A DNA stretch of 64,000 nt from Cupriavidus sp. WGlv3 (GTDB lineage Bacteria; Pseudomonadota; Gammaproteobacteria; Burkholderiales; Burkholderiaceae): positions 79,437-143,436 of the forward strand of contig NZ_JALHRX010000017.1 in NCBI RefSeq assembly GCF_023952475.1. Reading direction: 5' to 3'. Below, in pieces: positions 45,168-53,667 of this stretch; the stretch's first letter is position 1, and every line of letters begins with the position of its first letter. A program made the translations under genes and the position numbers. A model generated the notes under the pieces. The model was not told the DNA's origin and did no database searches. It saw only the letters and a list, made by a program, of their open reading frames with translations.

Positions 45168-45719
45168 CTACTTCTTGTCCGGCTGGTTGAACGGGAACGT
45201 GCCGAACATGTTCTTGGCCTGGTTCTGCATCTGCTCTTGCATCTGCACGAACAGGTTCTTGCTCTGCTCGATGTAGTTGCTCATCATGCCCTGCATCATC
45301 GGGCCCTGCATGTTCATGAACTGCGACCACATGTCCGGGCTGAACGCCTCGCCGGAGTACAGGCCCTTGGAGTTCTCGGCCAGCTTGTTCTGGATGTCGA
45401 TGAAGGCCTGGATGTTCTTTTCCAGGTAGGTGCCCATCATGCCCTGCATGGCATGGCCGTAGAAGCGGATGATCTGCGACAGCATCGCGCTGGAGAACAT
45501 CGGCACGCCGCCGGTCTCTTCTTCCAGGATGATCTGCAGCAGGATGCTGCGCGTGAGTTCGTCACCGGACTTGGCGTCGACGACCTTGAACTCCTCGGAA
45601 TCCATCACCAGCTGCTTGACGTCGGCCAGGGTGATGTAGGTGCTGGTCTGGGTATCGTAGAGCCTGCGATTGGGATACTTTTTGATCAGTCGCTCTGCGC
45701 CTTTTTTGGTCGTGGCCAT
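45168..45719 (-). CDS. phaR: Polyhydroxyalkanoate synthesis repressor PhaR
   Basis: DNA-binding repressor that also binds PHB granules: when polymer forms, PhaR leaves the phaP promoter and phasin is made; it also represses itself. 183 residues, apparently matching C. necator PhaR over its length. The N-terminal DNA-binding domain is IKKYPNRRLYDTQTSTYITL; the C-terminal half is Met/Gln-rich helix (MMQGMMSNYIEQSKNLFVQ) likely to bind polymer. It follows phaB by 420 bp with a hairpin between, so it is probably a separate unit. Confidence 0.97.
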   Translation of the reverse strand: MATTKKGAERLIKKYPNRRLYDTQTSTYITLADVKQLVMDSEEFKVVDAKSGDELTRSILLQIILEEETGGVPMFSSAMLSQIIRFYGHAMQGMMGTYLEKNIQAFIDIQNKLAENSKGLYSGEAFSPDMWSQFMNMQGPMMQGMMSNYIEQSKNLFVQMQEQMQNQAKNMFGTFPFNQPDKK

Positions 45720-46139
45720 CGGTGCTCTGTCCTTGTGTCGTCGCTGATTGCGCGCTGCTGCACCGCATGGGGTGCAGTGCGCAAATCGGTACCGCCCGCG
45801 CCATCTGCTGTAGTCGTGCCGGCCGTCTTGCGGCTGTTCGCGCATGGCCGCGCGCCACGGCCCGCCGTCTCGCCCCCGCGAGGGCGATGTTGCACGACTA
45901 TGGTGCTGGCTGCGCCGCTGCCCTGATTCTATGCCCAACAAAGCACTAAGAAAAGCGACCGGGCTTAAGGAAAACCCGGTAGACCGGCGCGCCGCGAAGC
46001 CGATGCCGCACGCCCGGAAATGTTTCGCGGGCCATCACGGCCCGCGAAACAGGAGGCGAAACACAAGCTCCGCCGCCTTGTGCGCCGCGCTGGCTGCACC
46101 GCAAAACGCGGCCGCCGGCGCGGCTGGCTGGGTGCCAAG
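45720..46139. other. 420-bp region between phaB and phaR
   Basis: No gene seen. On the phaB side is a perfect 12-bp inverted repeat (46022-46050). Further toward phaR are an imperfect hairpin (ACCGGG / CCCGGT, about 45958-45983) and a minus-strand TAGAAT at about 45926-45931 that could serve as a phaR -10, but no good -35 matches it. Confidence 0.4.
46022..46050 (-). terminator. Perfect inverted repeat, probable terminator after phaCAB
   Basis: A 12-bp stem, GTTTCGCGGGCC / GGCCCGCGAAAC, without mismatch and with a 5-nt loop, 90 bp after the phaB stop. No long T tract follows on the minus strand, so it may act as a weak terminator or protect the 3' end of the phaCAB mRNA. Confidence 0.6.
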
Positions 46140-46880
46140 TCAGCCCATGTGCAGGCCGCCGTTGAGCGAGAAGTCGGCGCCGGTCGAGAAGCCGGACTCT
46201 TCGGAGGACAGCCAGGCGCAGATCGATGCGATCTCTTCCGGCTCGCCCAGGCGCTTCACCGGAATCGTGCCGACGATCTTGTCGAGCACGTCCTGGCGGA
46301 TGGCCTTGACCATGTCGGTGGCGATATAGCCAGGCGACACCGTGTTCACCGTCACGCCCTTGGTCGCCACTTCCTGCGCCAGCGCCATGGTGAAGCCGTG
46401 CAGGCCGGCCTTGGCGGTGGAGTAGTTGGTCTGGCCGAACTGGCCCTTCTGCCCGTTCACCGAAGAGATGTTGACGATCCGGCCCCAGCCGCGATCGGCC
46501 ATGCCGTCGATCACCTGCTTGGTGACGTTGAACAGCGAGGTCAGGTTGGTGTCGATCACCGCATCCCAGTCGGCGCGGGTCATCTTGCGGAACACCACGT
46601 CGCGCGTGATGCCGGCATTGTTGATCAGCACATCGACTTCGCCGACCTCGGCCTTGACCTTGTCGAAGGCCGCCTTGGTCGAGTCCCAGTCCGCCACGTT
46701 GCCTTCGGAGGCGACGAAGTCGAAGCCGAGGGCCTTCTGCTGCTCCAGCCACTTTTCACGGCGCGGCGAGTTGGGGCCGCAACCGGCCACCACGCGAAAG
46801 CCATCCCTGGCCAGCCGCTGGCAGATGGCGGTCCCGATGCCACCCATGCCGCCGGTCACATACGCAATGCGCTGAGTCAT
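46140..46880 (-). CDS. phaB: NADPH-dependent acetoacetyl-CoA reductase PhaB
   Basis: Reduces acetoacetyl-CoA to (R)-3-hydroxybutyryl-CoA. 246 residues, short-chain dehydrogenase fold. Cofactor loop GGMGGIG near 10-16, NNAG near 88, active-site Ser in NISSVNG, and Tyr-x3-Lys in YSTAK. Start MTQRIAYVTGG is as in C. necator; the ATG two codons upstream is less likely. Third gene of the operon, 71 bp after phaA. Confidence 0.97.
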   Translation of the reverse strand: MTQRIAYVTGGMGGIGTAICQRLARDGFRVVAGCGPNSPRREKWLEQQKALGFDFVASEGNVADWDSTKAAFDKVKAEVGEVDVLINNAGITRDVVFRKMTRADWDAVIDTNLTSLFNVTKQVIDGMADRGWGRIVNISSVNGQKGQFGQTNYSTAKAGLHGFTMALAQEVATKGVTVNTVSPGYIATDMVKAIRQDVLDKIVGTIPVKRLGEPEEIASICAWLSSEESGFSTGADFSLNGGLHMG

Positions 46881-46951
46881 GTCCACTCCTTGATTGGCTT
46901 TTCGTTATTTGCCGCCGGGCCGCGCCATGCGTGCGCCCGGCGCACCCCTTC

Positions 46952-48133
46952 TTACTTGCGCTCGACCGCCAGCGCCACGCCCATGCCGCCGCCGATACAC
47001 AGCGACGCCAGGCCCTTCTTGGCATCCTGGCGCTTCATTTCGTGCAGCAGCGTCACCAGGATACGGCAGCCCGATGCGCCGATCGGATGGCCGATGGCAA
47101 TGGCGCCGCCGTTGACGTTGACCTTGGAGGTATCCCAGCCCATCTGCTGGTGCACCGCCAGCGCCTGCGCGGCGAAGGCCTCGTTGATTTCCATCAGGTC
47201 CAGGTCCTGCGGGGTCCAGCCCGCGCGCGACAGCGCGCGCTTGGACGCCGGCACCGGGCCCATGCCCATCACCTTCGGATCCACGCCGGCGTTGGCGTAG
47301 CTCTTGATGGTGGCGAGCGGGGTCAGGCCCAGTTCCTTGGCCTTGGCGGCCGACATCACCACCACCGCGGCGGCGCCGTCGTTCAGGCCCGAGGCGTTGG
47401 CCGCGGTCACGGAGCCGGCCTTGTCGAAGGCAGGCTTGAGGCCGGCCATGCTGTCGAGCGTGGCGCCGTGACGCACGAACTCGTCGGTCTTGAACGCCAC
47501 CGGGTCGCCCTTGCGCTGCGGGATCAGCACCGGCACGATCTCTTCATCGAACTTGCCGGCCTTCTGCGCGGCTTCGGCCTTGTTCTGCGAGCCCACCGCG
47601 AATTCATCCTGCGCCTCGCGCGTGATGCCGTATTCCTTGGCCACGTTCTCGGCGGTGATGCCCATGTGGTACTGGTTGTACACGTCCCACAGGCCGTCGA
47701 CGATCATGGTGTCGACCAGCTTGGTGTCGCCCATGCGGAAGCCGTCGCGCGAGCCCGGCAGCACGTGCGGTGCGGCGCTCATGTTCTCCTGGCCGCCGGC
47801 CACCACGATCTCGGCATCGCCCGCCATGATGGCGTTGGCGGCCATCATCACTGCCTTCAGGCCCGAGCCGCACACCTTGTTGATGGTCATGGCCGGCACC
47901 ATCGCCGGCAGGCCGGCCTTGATCGAGGCCTGGCGCGCCGGGTTCTGGCCCGAGCCGGCGGCCAGCACCTGGCCCATGATCACTTCGCTGACCTGCTCCG
48001 GCTGGATGCCGGCACGCTCGAGCGCGGCCTTGATCACCACGGCACCCAGTTCCGGCGCCGGGATCTTCGCCAGCGAGCCGCCAAATTTGCCAACCGCGGT
48101 ACGGGCCGCGGATACGATGACAACGTCAGTCAT
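46952..48133 (-). CDS. phaA: Acetyl-CoA acetyltransferase (beta-ketothiolase) PhaA
   Basis: Condenses two acetyl-CoA to acetoacetyl-CoA, the first step of PHB synthesis. 393 residues. Catalytic Cys88 (NKVCGSG), His near 348 (GHPIGASG) and Cys near 378 (CIGGGMG). Middle gene of phaCAB: 80 bp after phaC and 71 bp before phaB. Confidence 0.97.
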   Translation of the reverse strand: MTDVVIVSAARTAVGKFGGSLAKIPAPELGAVVIKAALERAGIQPEQVSEVIMGQVLAAGSGQNPARQASIKAGLPAMVPAMTINKVCGSGLKAVMMAANAIMAGDAEIVVAGGQENMSAAPHVLPGSRDGFRMGDTKLVDTMIVDGLWDVYNQYHMGITAENVAKEYGITREAQDEFAVGSQNKAEAAQKAGKFDEEIVPVLIPQRKGDPVAFKTDEFVRHGATLDSMAGLKPAFDKAGSVTAANASGLNDGAAAVVVMSAAKAKELGLTPLATIKSYANAGVDPKVMGMGPVPASKRALSRAGWTPQDLDLMEINEAFAAQALAVHQQMGWDTSKVNVNGGAIAIGHPIGASGCRILVTLLHEMKRQDAKKGLASLCIGGGMGVALAVERK

Positions 48134-48213
48134 GGTGTAGTCCTCTCAATGGAAACAGGGACCCGCAGTCCGCCGGCGCCCGCGCTGGGCGCACGCCGGT
48201 GGTCACGCGGGCA

Positions 48214-49995
48214 TCAAGCCTTGGCTTTGACGTATCGCCCAGGCGCGGGTTCGATCGCAGGGTAGCGCGCGTTGCCGTACTCGGCAGGCGCAGCGCGCTT
48301 GGCGCCGGCATGGCTGGCCAGCCAGGCCGACCAGTCCGGCCACCAGCTGCCGGGATGCTCGGTGGCGCCGGCCAGCCATTGCTGCGGCGACGCCGGCAAG
48401 CCGTCGTTGGTCCAGTGGCTGCGCTTTTTCTTCGCCGGCGGATTGATCACGCCGGCGATATGGCCGGACGCGCCCAGCACGAAGCGCAGCTTGTTCTTCA
48501 GCAGCGCGGTCGAGGCATAGGCCGCGGTCCACGGCACGATATGGTCCTCGCGCGAGCCGTAGAGATAGGTGGGCACGTCGATGCTGCCCAGGTCCACCGG
48601 CGCATCGCAAACGGTCAGCTTGCCGGGCACCTTCAGTTCGTTCTGCAGGTAGGTGTGGCGCAGGTACCAGCAGTACCACGGCCCCGGCAGGTTGGTCGCA
48701 TCGCCATTCCAGAACAGCAGGTCGAACGGCACCGGGGTATTGCCCTTCAGGTAGTTGTCGACCACGTAGTTCCACACCAGGTCGTTCGGGCGCAGGAACG
48801 AGAAGGTATTGGCCAGTTCCAGCCCGCGCAGCAGCGCGCACGGCGCACCGGCACCGCCGCCCAGCGTGGCTTCGCGCAACTTCACGTGGCCCTCGTCGAC
48901 GAACACGTCGAGGATGCCGGTGTCGGCAAAGTCCAGCAGCGTGGTCAGCAGCGTCAGGCTCGCCACCGGATGCTGGCCGCGCGCGGCCAGCACGGCGAGC
49001 GCGGTGGAAATGATGGTGCCGCCGACGCAGAAGCCGAGCACGTTGATCTGGTCCTCGCCGCTGATGTCGCGCGCGACTTCGATGGCGCGGATGGCGGCGT
49101 GCTCGATGTAGTCGTCCCAGGTGCGCGACGCCATGCTGGCATCGGGATTGCGCCACGACACCAGAAACACCGTATGGCCCTGCTCCACCGTATGCCGCAC
49201 CAGCGAGCTTTCGGGCTGCAGGTCAAGGATGTAGTACTTGTTGATGCAAGGCGGCACCATCAGCAGCGGGCGCGCATGGACCTTGGCGGTGAGCGGCTTG
49301 TACTGCAGCAGCTGGAAGTATTCGTTCTCGTAGACCACCGCGCCTTCGGTCACCGCGACATTGCGGCCCACTTCGAACGCGGTCTCGTCGGTCTGCGAGA
49401 TCTTGCCCCGCGTCAGGTCTTCCATCATGTTGCGCACGCCGGCGCGCAGCGATTCGCCGCCCGATTCGATCAGCAGGCGCTGCGCTTCCGGATTGGTGGC
49501 AAGGAAGTTGGCGGGCGACATCGCATCGACCCATTGCGAGATCGCAAAGCGGATGCGCTGGCGCGTCTTGGCATCGGCCTCGACCGCGTCGGCGAGCTCG
49601 GTCAGCGCGCGGGCGTTGAGCAGGTAGAAAGCGGCGGCGTAACGGTACGGCACGTTGTTGCGCCAGGCGTCGCCGGCAAAGCGGCGGTCGTGCAGCGGGC
49701 CGGTGCCGTCGGGCTTGCCCTCGGCCAGCGCCTGCCACAGCGCGGCGAAGTCCTTCATGTAGCGCTGCTGGATATCGGCCAGCTGCGCAGGGGCGATCTT
49801 GACGCCTGCCAGCGAATCGAGGCCCGGGATGCCGGCCATCATGCCGGAAGCGGCCGCGTGGCCGTTGCCTTCAGTGCCCTGCCACTGGCGGGACCATTCC
49901 AGCCAGGTGGCTGGATCGAATGGCCCCGGCGTGAACTTGGGTGGTTGGGACTTGCCTTCCTGCGTGGAAGCTGCCGCACCTTTGCCGGTCGCCAT
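48214..49995 (-). CDS. phaC: Class I poly(3-hydroxyalkanoate) synthase PhaC
   Basis: Polymerises (R)-3-hydroxyacyl-CoA of 3-5 carbons on the PHB granule surface. 593 residues from MATGKGAAASTQEGKSQP. The lipase-like box is GFCVGG with catalytic Cys323 (Cys319 in the 589-residue H16 enzyme); the catalytic Asp lies in the SREDHIVPW segment and the His in GASGHIAGVINPP. The four-residue difference from H16 is an apparent insertion (MMAG) in the flexible N-terminal region near residue 50, and it does not touch the active site. First gene of phaCAB, with a leader of about 300 nt and a mapped-type promoter upstream. Confidence 0.98.
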   Translation of the reverse strand: MATGKGAAASTQEGKSQPPKFTPGPFDPATWLEWSRQWQGTEGNGHAAASGMMAGIPGLDSLAGVKIAPAQLADIQQRYMKDFAALWQALAEGKPDGTGPLHDRRFAGDAWRNNVPYRYAAAFYLLNARALTELADAVEADAKTRQRIRFAISQWVDAMSPANFLATNPEAQRLLIESGGESLRAGVRNMMEDLTRGKISQTDETAFEVGRNVAVTEGAVVYENEYFQLLQYKPLTAKVHARPLLMVPPCINKYYILDLQPESSLVRHTVEQGHTVFLVSWRNPDASMASRTWDDYIEHAAIRAIEVARDISGEDQINVLGFCVGGTIISTALAVLAARGQHPVASLTLLTTLLDFADTGILDVFVDEGHVKLREATLGGGAGAPCALLRGLELANTFSFLRPNDLVWNYVVDNYLKGNTPVPFDLLFWNGDATNLPGPWYCWYLRHTYLQNELKVPGKLTVCDAPVDLGSIDVPTYLYGSREDHIVPWTAAYASTALLKNKLRFVLGASGHIAGVINPPAKKKRSHWTNDGLPASPQQWLAGATEHPGSWWPDWSAWLASHAGAKRAAPAEYGNARYPAIEPAPGRYVKAKA

Positions 49996-50440
49996 GATCA
50001 GTTTTGTCTCTCTGCCGTCACTATTCGAACCGGCTCCGGGCATTGCCCTGGCCGGCACTATGCATGGGGAGATGCTATCCGAATGGACCCGGCTCCAGCC
50101 CTTCCCCAGCGGGAGGGTCAGCCGGCACATCTGCCCTGGAACTGGCCTGGAACCCGGGTCGCACAACCTGCGGCCAGGGCTTGCATCCATTCCGATAGCG
50201 GCTCCCTTTTATCCGGCGGGCGCGGCGCCTTGGTTGCCAGCGCCATGCGTTATGCTTGCCGGAAAAACCTGGGAATCGTCAGCGATTCCGAGACATTCGA
50301 GGCCATTGTTGCCTTGCAACGCGCACGCTGTCAATGTAGAAATCCGCCCCGGCGCCGCGCGCTGCCCGACCTACCGGACGGTAATGCAGCACACGCACCT
50401 GCCGAGGCCATCGAGCATAGTCGAGAAGGATGAAATTCTG
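49996..50440. other. 445-bp phaC leader and promoter region
   Basis: It holds the phaC Shine-Dalgarno (AGAGAG about 15 nt before the ATG), an untranslated leader of about 300 nt with several GC-rich hairpins, and the phaC promoter at 50305-50334. The frame upstream of the phaC ATG is open for 65 codons but is not protein-like. The divergent small membrane-protein gene begins at 50441. Confidence 0.7.
50305..50334 (-). promoter_or_regulatory. phaCAB sigma-70 promoter
   Basis: Minus strand: -35 TTGACA (50329-50334), 18-nt spacer, -10 AACAAT (50305-50310). This matches the known C. necator phaC promoter boxes, and the predicted start about 300 nt before phaC fits too. The spacer and -10 contain the inverted repeat GTTGC-AAG-GCAAC (50308-50320). 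Confidence 0.88.
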
Positions 50441-50668
50441 ATGTACATCGTGGCCATTGGCTGGCTCTACGTGGCGCTGATGATGGCGATCACCGAGCAC
50501 AACGTGGTGGCGGGGGTCGCCACCTTCCTGATGTATGGGGTCGCGCCGGTGGCGCTGGTGCTCTACATCATGGGCACACCGGGCCGGCGCCGGCGCAAGG
50601 CCGAGGCCGAACGGGCGCTGGACCAAAGCGCCCCGGCCAGCGAGGCGGCGAAGCGCGCGGACGAGTAA
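50441..50668 (+). CDS. Small membrane protein of unknown function
   Basis: 75 residues from MYIVAIGWLYVALMMAI, with GAAGGA about 11 nt upstream. Two hydrophobic helices (YIVAIGWLYVALMMAI and VATFLMYGVAPVALVLYIMG) are followed by a basic then acidic soluble tail. Divergent from phaC and convergent with pgeF, 13 bp away. No function known. Confidence 0.7.
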   Translation: MYIVAIGWLYVALMMAITEHNVVAGVATFLMYGVAPVALVLYIMGTPGRRRRKAEAERALDQSAPASEAAKRADE

Positions 50669-50681
50669 GGCAGCGCCGCGC

Positions 50682-51485
50682 TCAGTCGGCCAGCCAGACC
50701 AGGCTGGCCATGCGCCCGGTCACGCCATCGCGCCGGTAGGAGTAGAAGCGTTCGGCATCGGCAACGGTGCAGGCATCGCCGCCGTGGATGTCGACGCAGC
50801 CGGCGCGGGCCAGGCGCGTGCGCGCCAGCGCATAGATGTCGGCAAAGTACTTGCCCGGGGCTCCGGCGCGGAACGCCGCGGCCACTGCGGCCTGTTCTTC
50901 CGGGCGTGCCTGCGCGAGGAACGCCTCGCGCACCTCGGCGCCGACCTCGAAGGCCTCGGGACCGATCGCCGGACCCAGCCATGCCAGCCAGCGCGTGGCA
51001 GCGCCGCCGGCGGCCGCCTGCATCCGCGCCAGCGTGGCCTCGATCACGCCGTTGCACAGGCCGCGCCAGCCCGCATGCGCGGCGCCTACCACCGTTCCCT
51101 GCGCGTTGCACAGCAGCACCGGCAGGCAGTCGGCCGTCATCACGGCGCAGACGTGGCCCGGCGTCAGCGCCAGGCTGGCATCGGCCTGCGGCACGGGATT
51201 GCCCGGTGCGGCCACGTGGTCGACGGTCGCGACCGCGCAGCCATGCACCTGTTCCAGCCATTGCGGCATCGACGGCAGGCACGCCGCCAGCCGCGCGCGG
51301 TTGCGCGCCACGTGGGCCGCATCGTCGCCAACATGGGTGCCCAAATTCAGGCCGCCGGGCATGCCGCCGGCCAATCCGTAAGGCCCCTGGCTGACCCCGC
51401 CCTGGCGCGTGGTCGACAGCGCGCGCACGCGCGCCGGCGCGGGCCAGTCGGGCACCAGCCAGGCGGGATCAGGCGTCGCGCTCAT
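50682..51485 (-). CDS. pgeF: Peptidoglycan editing factor PgeF (YfiH/laccase-domain)
   Basis: Multicopper-oxidase-like fold enzyme; E. coli PgeF removes mis-incorporated L-Ser from peptidoglycan precursors, and relatives show purine-nucleoside activity. 267 residues. Copper/zinc-site motifs: LEQVHGCAVATVD, VMTADCLPVLLCN and GAAHAGWRGLCNGVIE. Its ATG lies inside the rluD 3' end (17-bp overlap, different frame), so translation is coupled to rluD. Confidence 0.93.
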   Translation of the reverse strand: MSATPDPAWLVPDWPAPARVRALSTTRQGGVSQGPYGLAGGMPGGLNLGTHVGDDAAHVARNRARLAACLPSMPQWLEQVHGCAVATVDHVAAPGNPVPQADASLALTPGHVCAVMTADCLPVLLCNAQGTVVGAAHAGWRGLCNGVIEATLARMQAAAGGAATRWLAWLGPAIGPEAFEVGAEVREAFLAQARPEEQAAVAAAFRAGAPGKYFADIYALARTRLARAGCVDIHGGDACTVADAERFYSYRRDGVTGRMASLVWLAD

Positions 51486-52725
51486 CGCCGTCACCGTCGT
51501 CGTCTTCGTCATCATCGCCAGCATATTCCCAGTGGGCCTCGCCGCCTTCCCACACTTCGTCCCAGGCCTCGTCTTCGTCGTCGGCCTGCGCGCTCTCGAA
51601 GTCGAGCGCATCGATCAGCGCCTGCAGGTCCTCGGGCGGCTGCGCGCTCCACGACATGTGCTTGCCGGTAGCAGGATGCACCAGGCCAAGCTTGTACGCA
51701 TGCAGCGCCTGGCGCTCATAGGGCACCGGAAGCGGTACGCGGATCGCGGGACGCTGGCCGCGCTGGGTGGCGCGGAAATAGACCGGGTCGCCCACCAGCG
51801 GATGGCCGATCGATTCGAAATGCACGCGGATCTGGTGGGTGCGGCCGGTCTCGAGCTTGCACATCACCATCGACACGAAGCCTCGCCCCAGCGGCACCGT
51901 GGCCAGCGTGCGGAAGTGCGTGCGCGACGGCTTGCCGCTGGCGGTCTGCACGATCGCCATGCGCGTGCGCTCGCGCGGGTCGCGGCCGATCGGAGCATCG
52001 ATGGTGCCCTCGTCATAGGTGCGGCCCCACACCAGCGCGATATAGGTGCGCTTGACCGTGCGCGCCTGCAATTGCCGCACCAGGTCGGTCTGCGCGGTCA
52101 GCGTGCGCGCCACCACCATCAGCCCCGAGGTCTCCTTGTCGAGCCGGTGCACGATGCCCGCGCGCGGCAGCGACGCGGCGCCGGGGTCGCGATGCAGCAG
52201 GCCATTGAGCACAGTGCCACTCCAGTTGCCGGCGGCCGGGTGCACCACCAGCCCGGCGGGCTTGTTGATCACCAGCAGGGTGTCGTCTTCGTAGACCACG
52301 TCGAGCGGCACGTCTTCGGGCGCAAAGGCCGACGATTCCGGCGCGGCCTGGGGCTGCACCTCGATCCGGTTGCCCATCTGCACCGCGTCGCGCGGACGGC
52401 GCACCTGCCCGTCGACGCGCACCGCGCCGCTTTCGATCCATTGCTGCAGGCGGCTGCGCGAAAACTCGCTGAAGTGACGCGCCAGCAATTTGTCGAGACG
52501 CTCGCCATGCGAGGCGCTGTCCACCTCCAGCGACAGGGTCACGGCCGGGTCGGCCGCGGCAGCCGACGGGTCGGCGGCATCGTCGAATGCTTCCACGCTG
52601 GCCTCGAAATCGGCCACCACCGCGGCGGCGCGCACCCGTTCGGGCGGCAGTCCTCCCACGCCATCGCCGGCTTGCGGGTTGGGCTGGGGGCTTGGGCTAT
52701 AATGCTTGACGCTATTTTTCTTCAT
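51469..52725 (-). CDS. rluD: 23S rRNA pseudouridine synthase RluD, with acidic C-terminal tail
   Basis: Makes pseudouridine at 1911, 1915 and 1917 in helix 69 of 23S rRNA. 418 residues, longer than E. coli RluD (326). An N-terminal extension of about 70 Pro/Ala-rich residues precedes the S4 domain (ERLDKLLARHFSEFSRSRLQQWI). The catalytic Asp lies in GIVHRLDKETSGLMV near 195. The last 40 residues are strongly acidic (DDEDEAWDEVWEGGE ... GDDDEDDDGDGDERD). Followed by overlapping pgeF, as is common in proteobacteria. Its first codons overlap the divergent bamD promoter. Confidence 0.92.
   Translation of the reverse strand: MKKNSVKHYSPSPQPNPQAGDGVGGLPPERVRAAAVVADFEASVEAFDDAADPSAAAADPAVTLSLEVDSASHGERLDKLLARHFSEFSRSRLQQWIESGAVRVDGQVRRPRDAVQMGNRIEVQPQAAPESSAFAPEDVPLDVVYEDDTLLVINKPAGLVVHPAAGNWSGTVLNGLLHRDPGAASLPRAGIVHRLDKETSGLMVVARTLTAQTDLVRQLQARTVKRTYIALVWGRTYDEGTIDAPIGRDPRERTRMAIVQTASGKPSRTHFRTLATVPLGRGFVSMVMCKLETGRTHQIRVHFESIGHPLVGDPVYFRATQRGQRPAIRVPLPVPYERQALHAYKLGLVHPATGKHMSWSAQPPEDLQALIDALDFESAQADDEDEAWDEVWEGGEAHWEYAGDDDEDDDGDGDERDA
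52698..52703 (+). promoter_or_regulatory. -10 box of the bamD promoter
   Basis: A perfect TATAAT on the plus strand, 40 bp before the bamD ATG and inside the first codons of divergent rluD. No good -35 is seen at 16-18 bp spacing, so the promoter may be extended or activator-dependent. Confidence 0.5.
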
Positions 52726-52742
52726 CCGGGATACGATTGCCC

Positions 52743-53573
52743 ATGCAATTGCAGAGCATGAAACGCGCGCGCTGGCGCACGACAATTGGAGCGGTTCTGC
52801 TCGCAGGCGGCTGCGTCATGCTGTCGGCATGCGGCCTGCTCGCGGACCAGCCCGACGAGACCGCCGGCTGGTCGGCCAACAAATTATATTCGGAAGCCAA
52901 GGATGCCCTGGATGGCGGCGACTACACCCGCGCCGTCAAGCTGTATGAAAAGCTCGAGGGTCGCTATCCGTTCGGGCGCTATGCGCAGCAGGCGCAGATC
53001 GACACCGCCTACGCCAACTACAAGGACGGCGAGACCGCGGCCGCGCTGGCGGCGGTGGACCGCTTCATCCAGCTGCACCCGAACCACCCCACCATCGATT
53101 ACGCCTACTACCTGAAGGGGCTGATCAACTTCAACGACAACCTCGGCTGGCTGGGCCGCTTCTCGGGGCAGGACCTGAGCGAGCGCGATCCCAAGGCCGC
53201 GCGCGCCGCCTACGATGCCTTCCATACGCTGATCACGCGCTACCCGGAAAGCAAGTACACGCCGGACGCCACGCTGCGCATGCAGTACATCGTCAACTCG
53301 CTGGCCCAGCATGAAGTGCACGCCGCGCGCTACTACTACCGGCGCGGCGCCTACCTTGCCGCGGTCAACCGCGCCCAGCAGTCGCTGAAGGACTACGACG
53401 GCGCACCGGCCAACGAAGAGGCGCTGTACATCATGATCCGCTCGTACGACGCGATGGGCATGAAGGACCTGCGCGACGACACCGCGCGCGTGATGGAGAA
53501 GAACTTCCCGGAGAGCGACTTCATCAAGTACGGTGCTCGCCGCAAGGACAAGTCCTGGTGGGAAGTGTTCTGA
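52743..53573 (+). CDS. bamD: Outer-membrane assembly lipoprotein BamD (ComL)
   Basis: Essential lipoprotein of the BAM complex that inserts beta-barrel proteins into the outer membrane. 276 residues; the ATG at 52758 (MKRARWRTT) is a possible alternative. The signal peptide ends in lipobox LSAC. Five TPR-like repeats follow, starting at ANKLYSEAKDALDGGDYTRAVKLYEKLEGRYPFGRYAQQAQ, with the conserved YYLKGLINFNDN segment. It is divergent from rluD, the usual arrangement. Confidence 0.95.
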   Translation: MQLQSMKRARWRTTIGAVLLAGGCVMLSACGLLADQPDETAGWSANKLYSEAKDALDGGDYTRAVKLYEKLEGRYPFGRYAQQAQIDTAYANYKDGETAAALAAVDRFIQLHPNHPTIDYAYYLKGLINFNDNLGWLGRFSGQDLSERDPKAARAAYDAFHTLITRYPESKYTPDATLRMQYIVNSLAQHEVHAARYYYRRGAYLAAVNRAQQSLKDYDGAPANEEALYIMIRSYDAMGMKDLRDDTARVMEKNFPESDFIKYGARRKDKSWWEVF

Positions 53574-53606
53574 CGGAAGTAATCTGATGCCGCTGCGCTG
53601 GCAGCG

Positions 53607-53650
53607 ATAAAAAAACGGGACGTGTCGGATGACCGTCCCGTTTTTCTTTT
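53607..53650. terminator. Bidirectional terminator between bamD and dinG
   Basis: A 12-bp stem AAAAACGGGACG / CGTCCCGTTTTT with an 11-nt loop has A on the left and T on the right, so it can end both bamD (plus) and dinG (minus). Confidence 0.88.
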
Positions 53651-53667
53651 GTCGCGCTCGGTCGTGA

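Noticed and set aside
49996..50190. 65-codon N-terminal extension of PhaC
   Set aside because: The ATG at 49995 matches the known PhaC N-terminus and has a purine-rich site upstream; the extension corresponds to the untranslated phaC leader.
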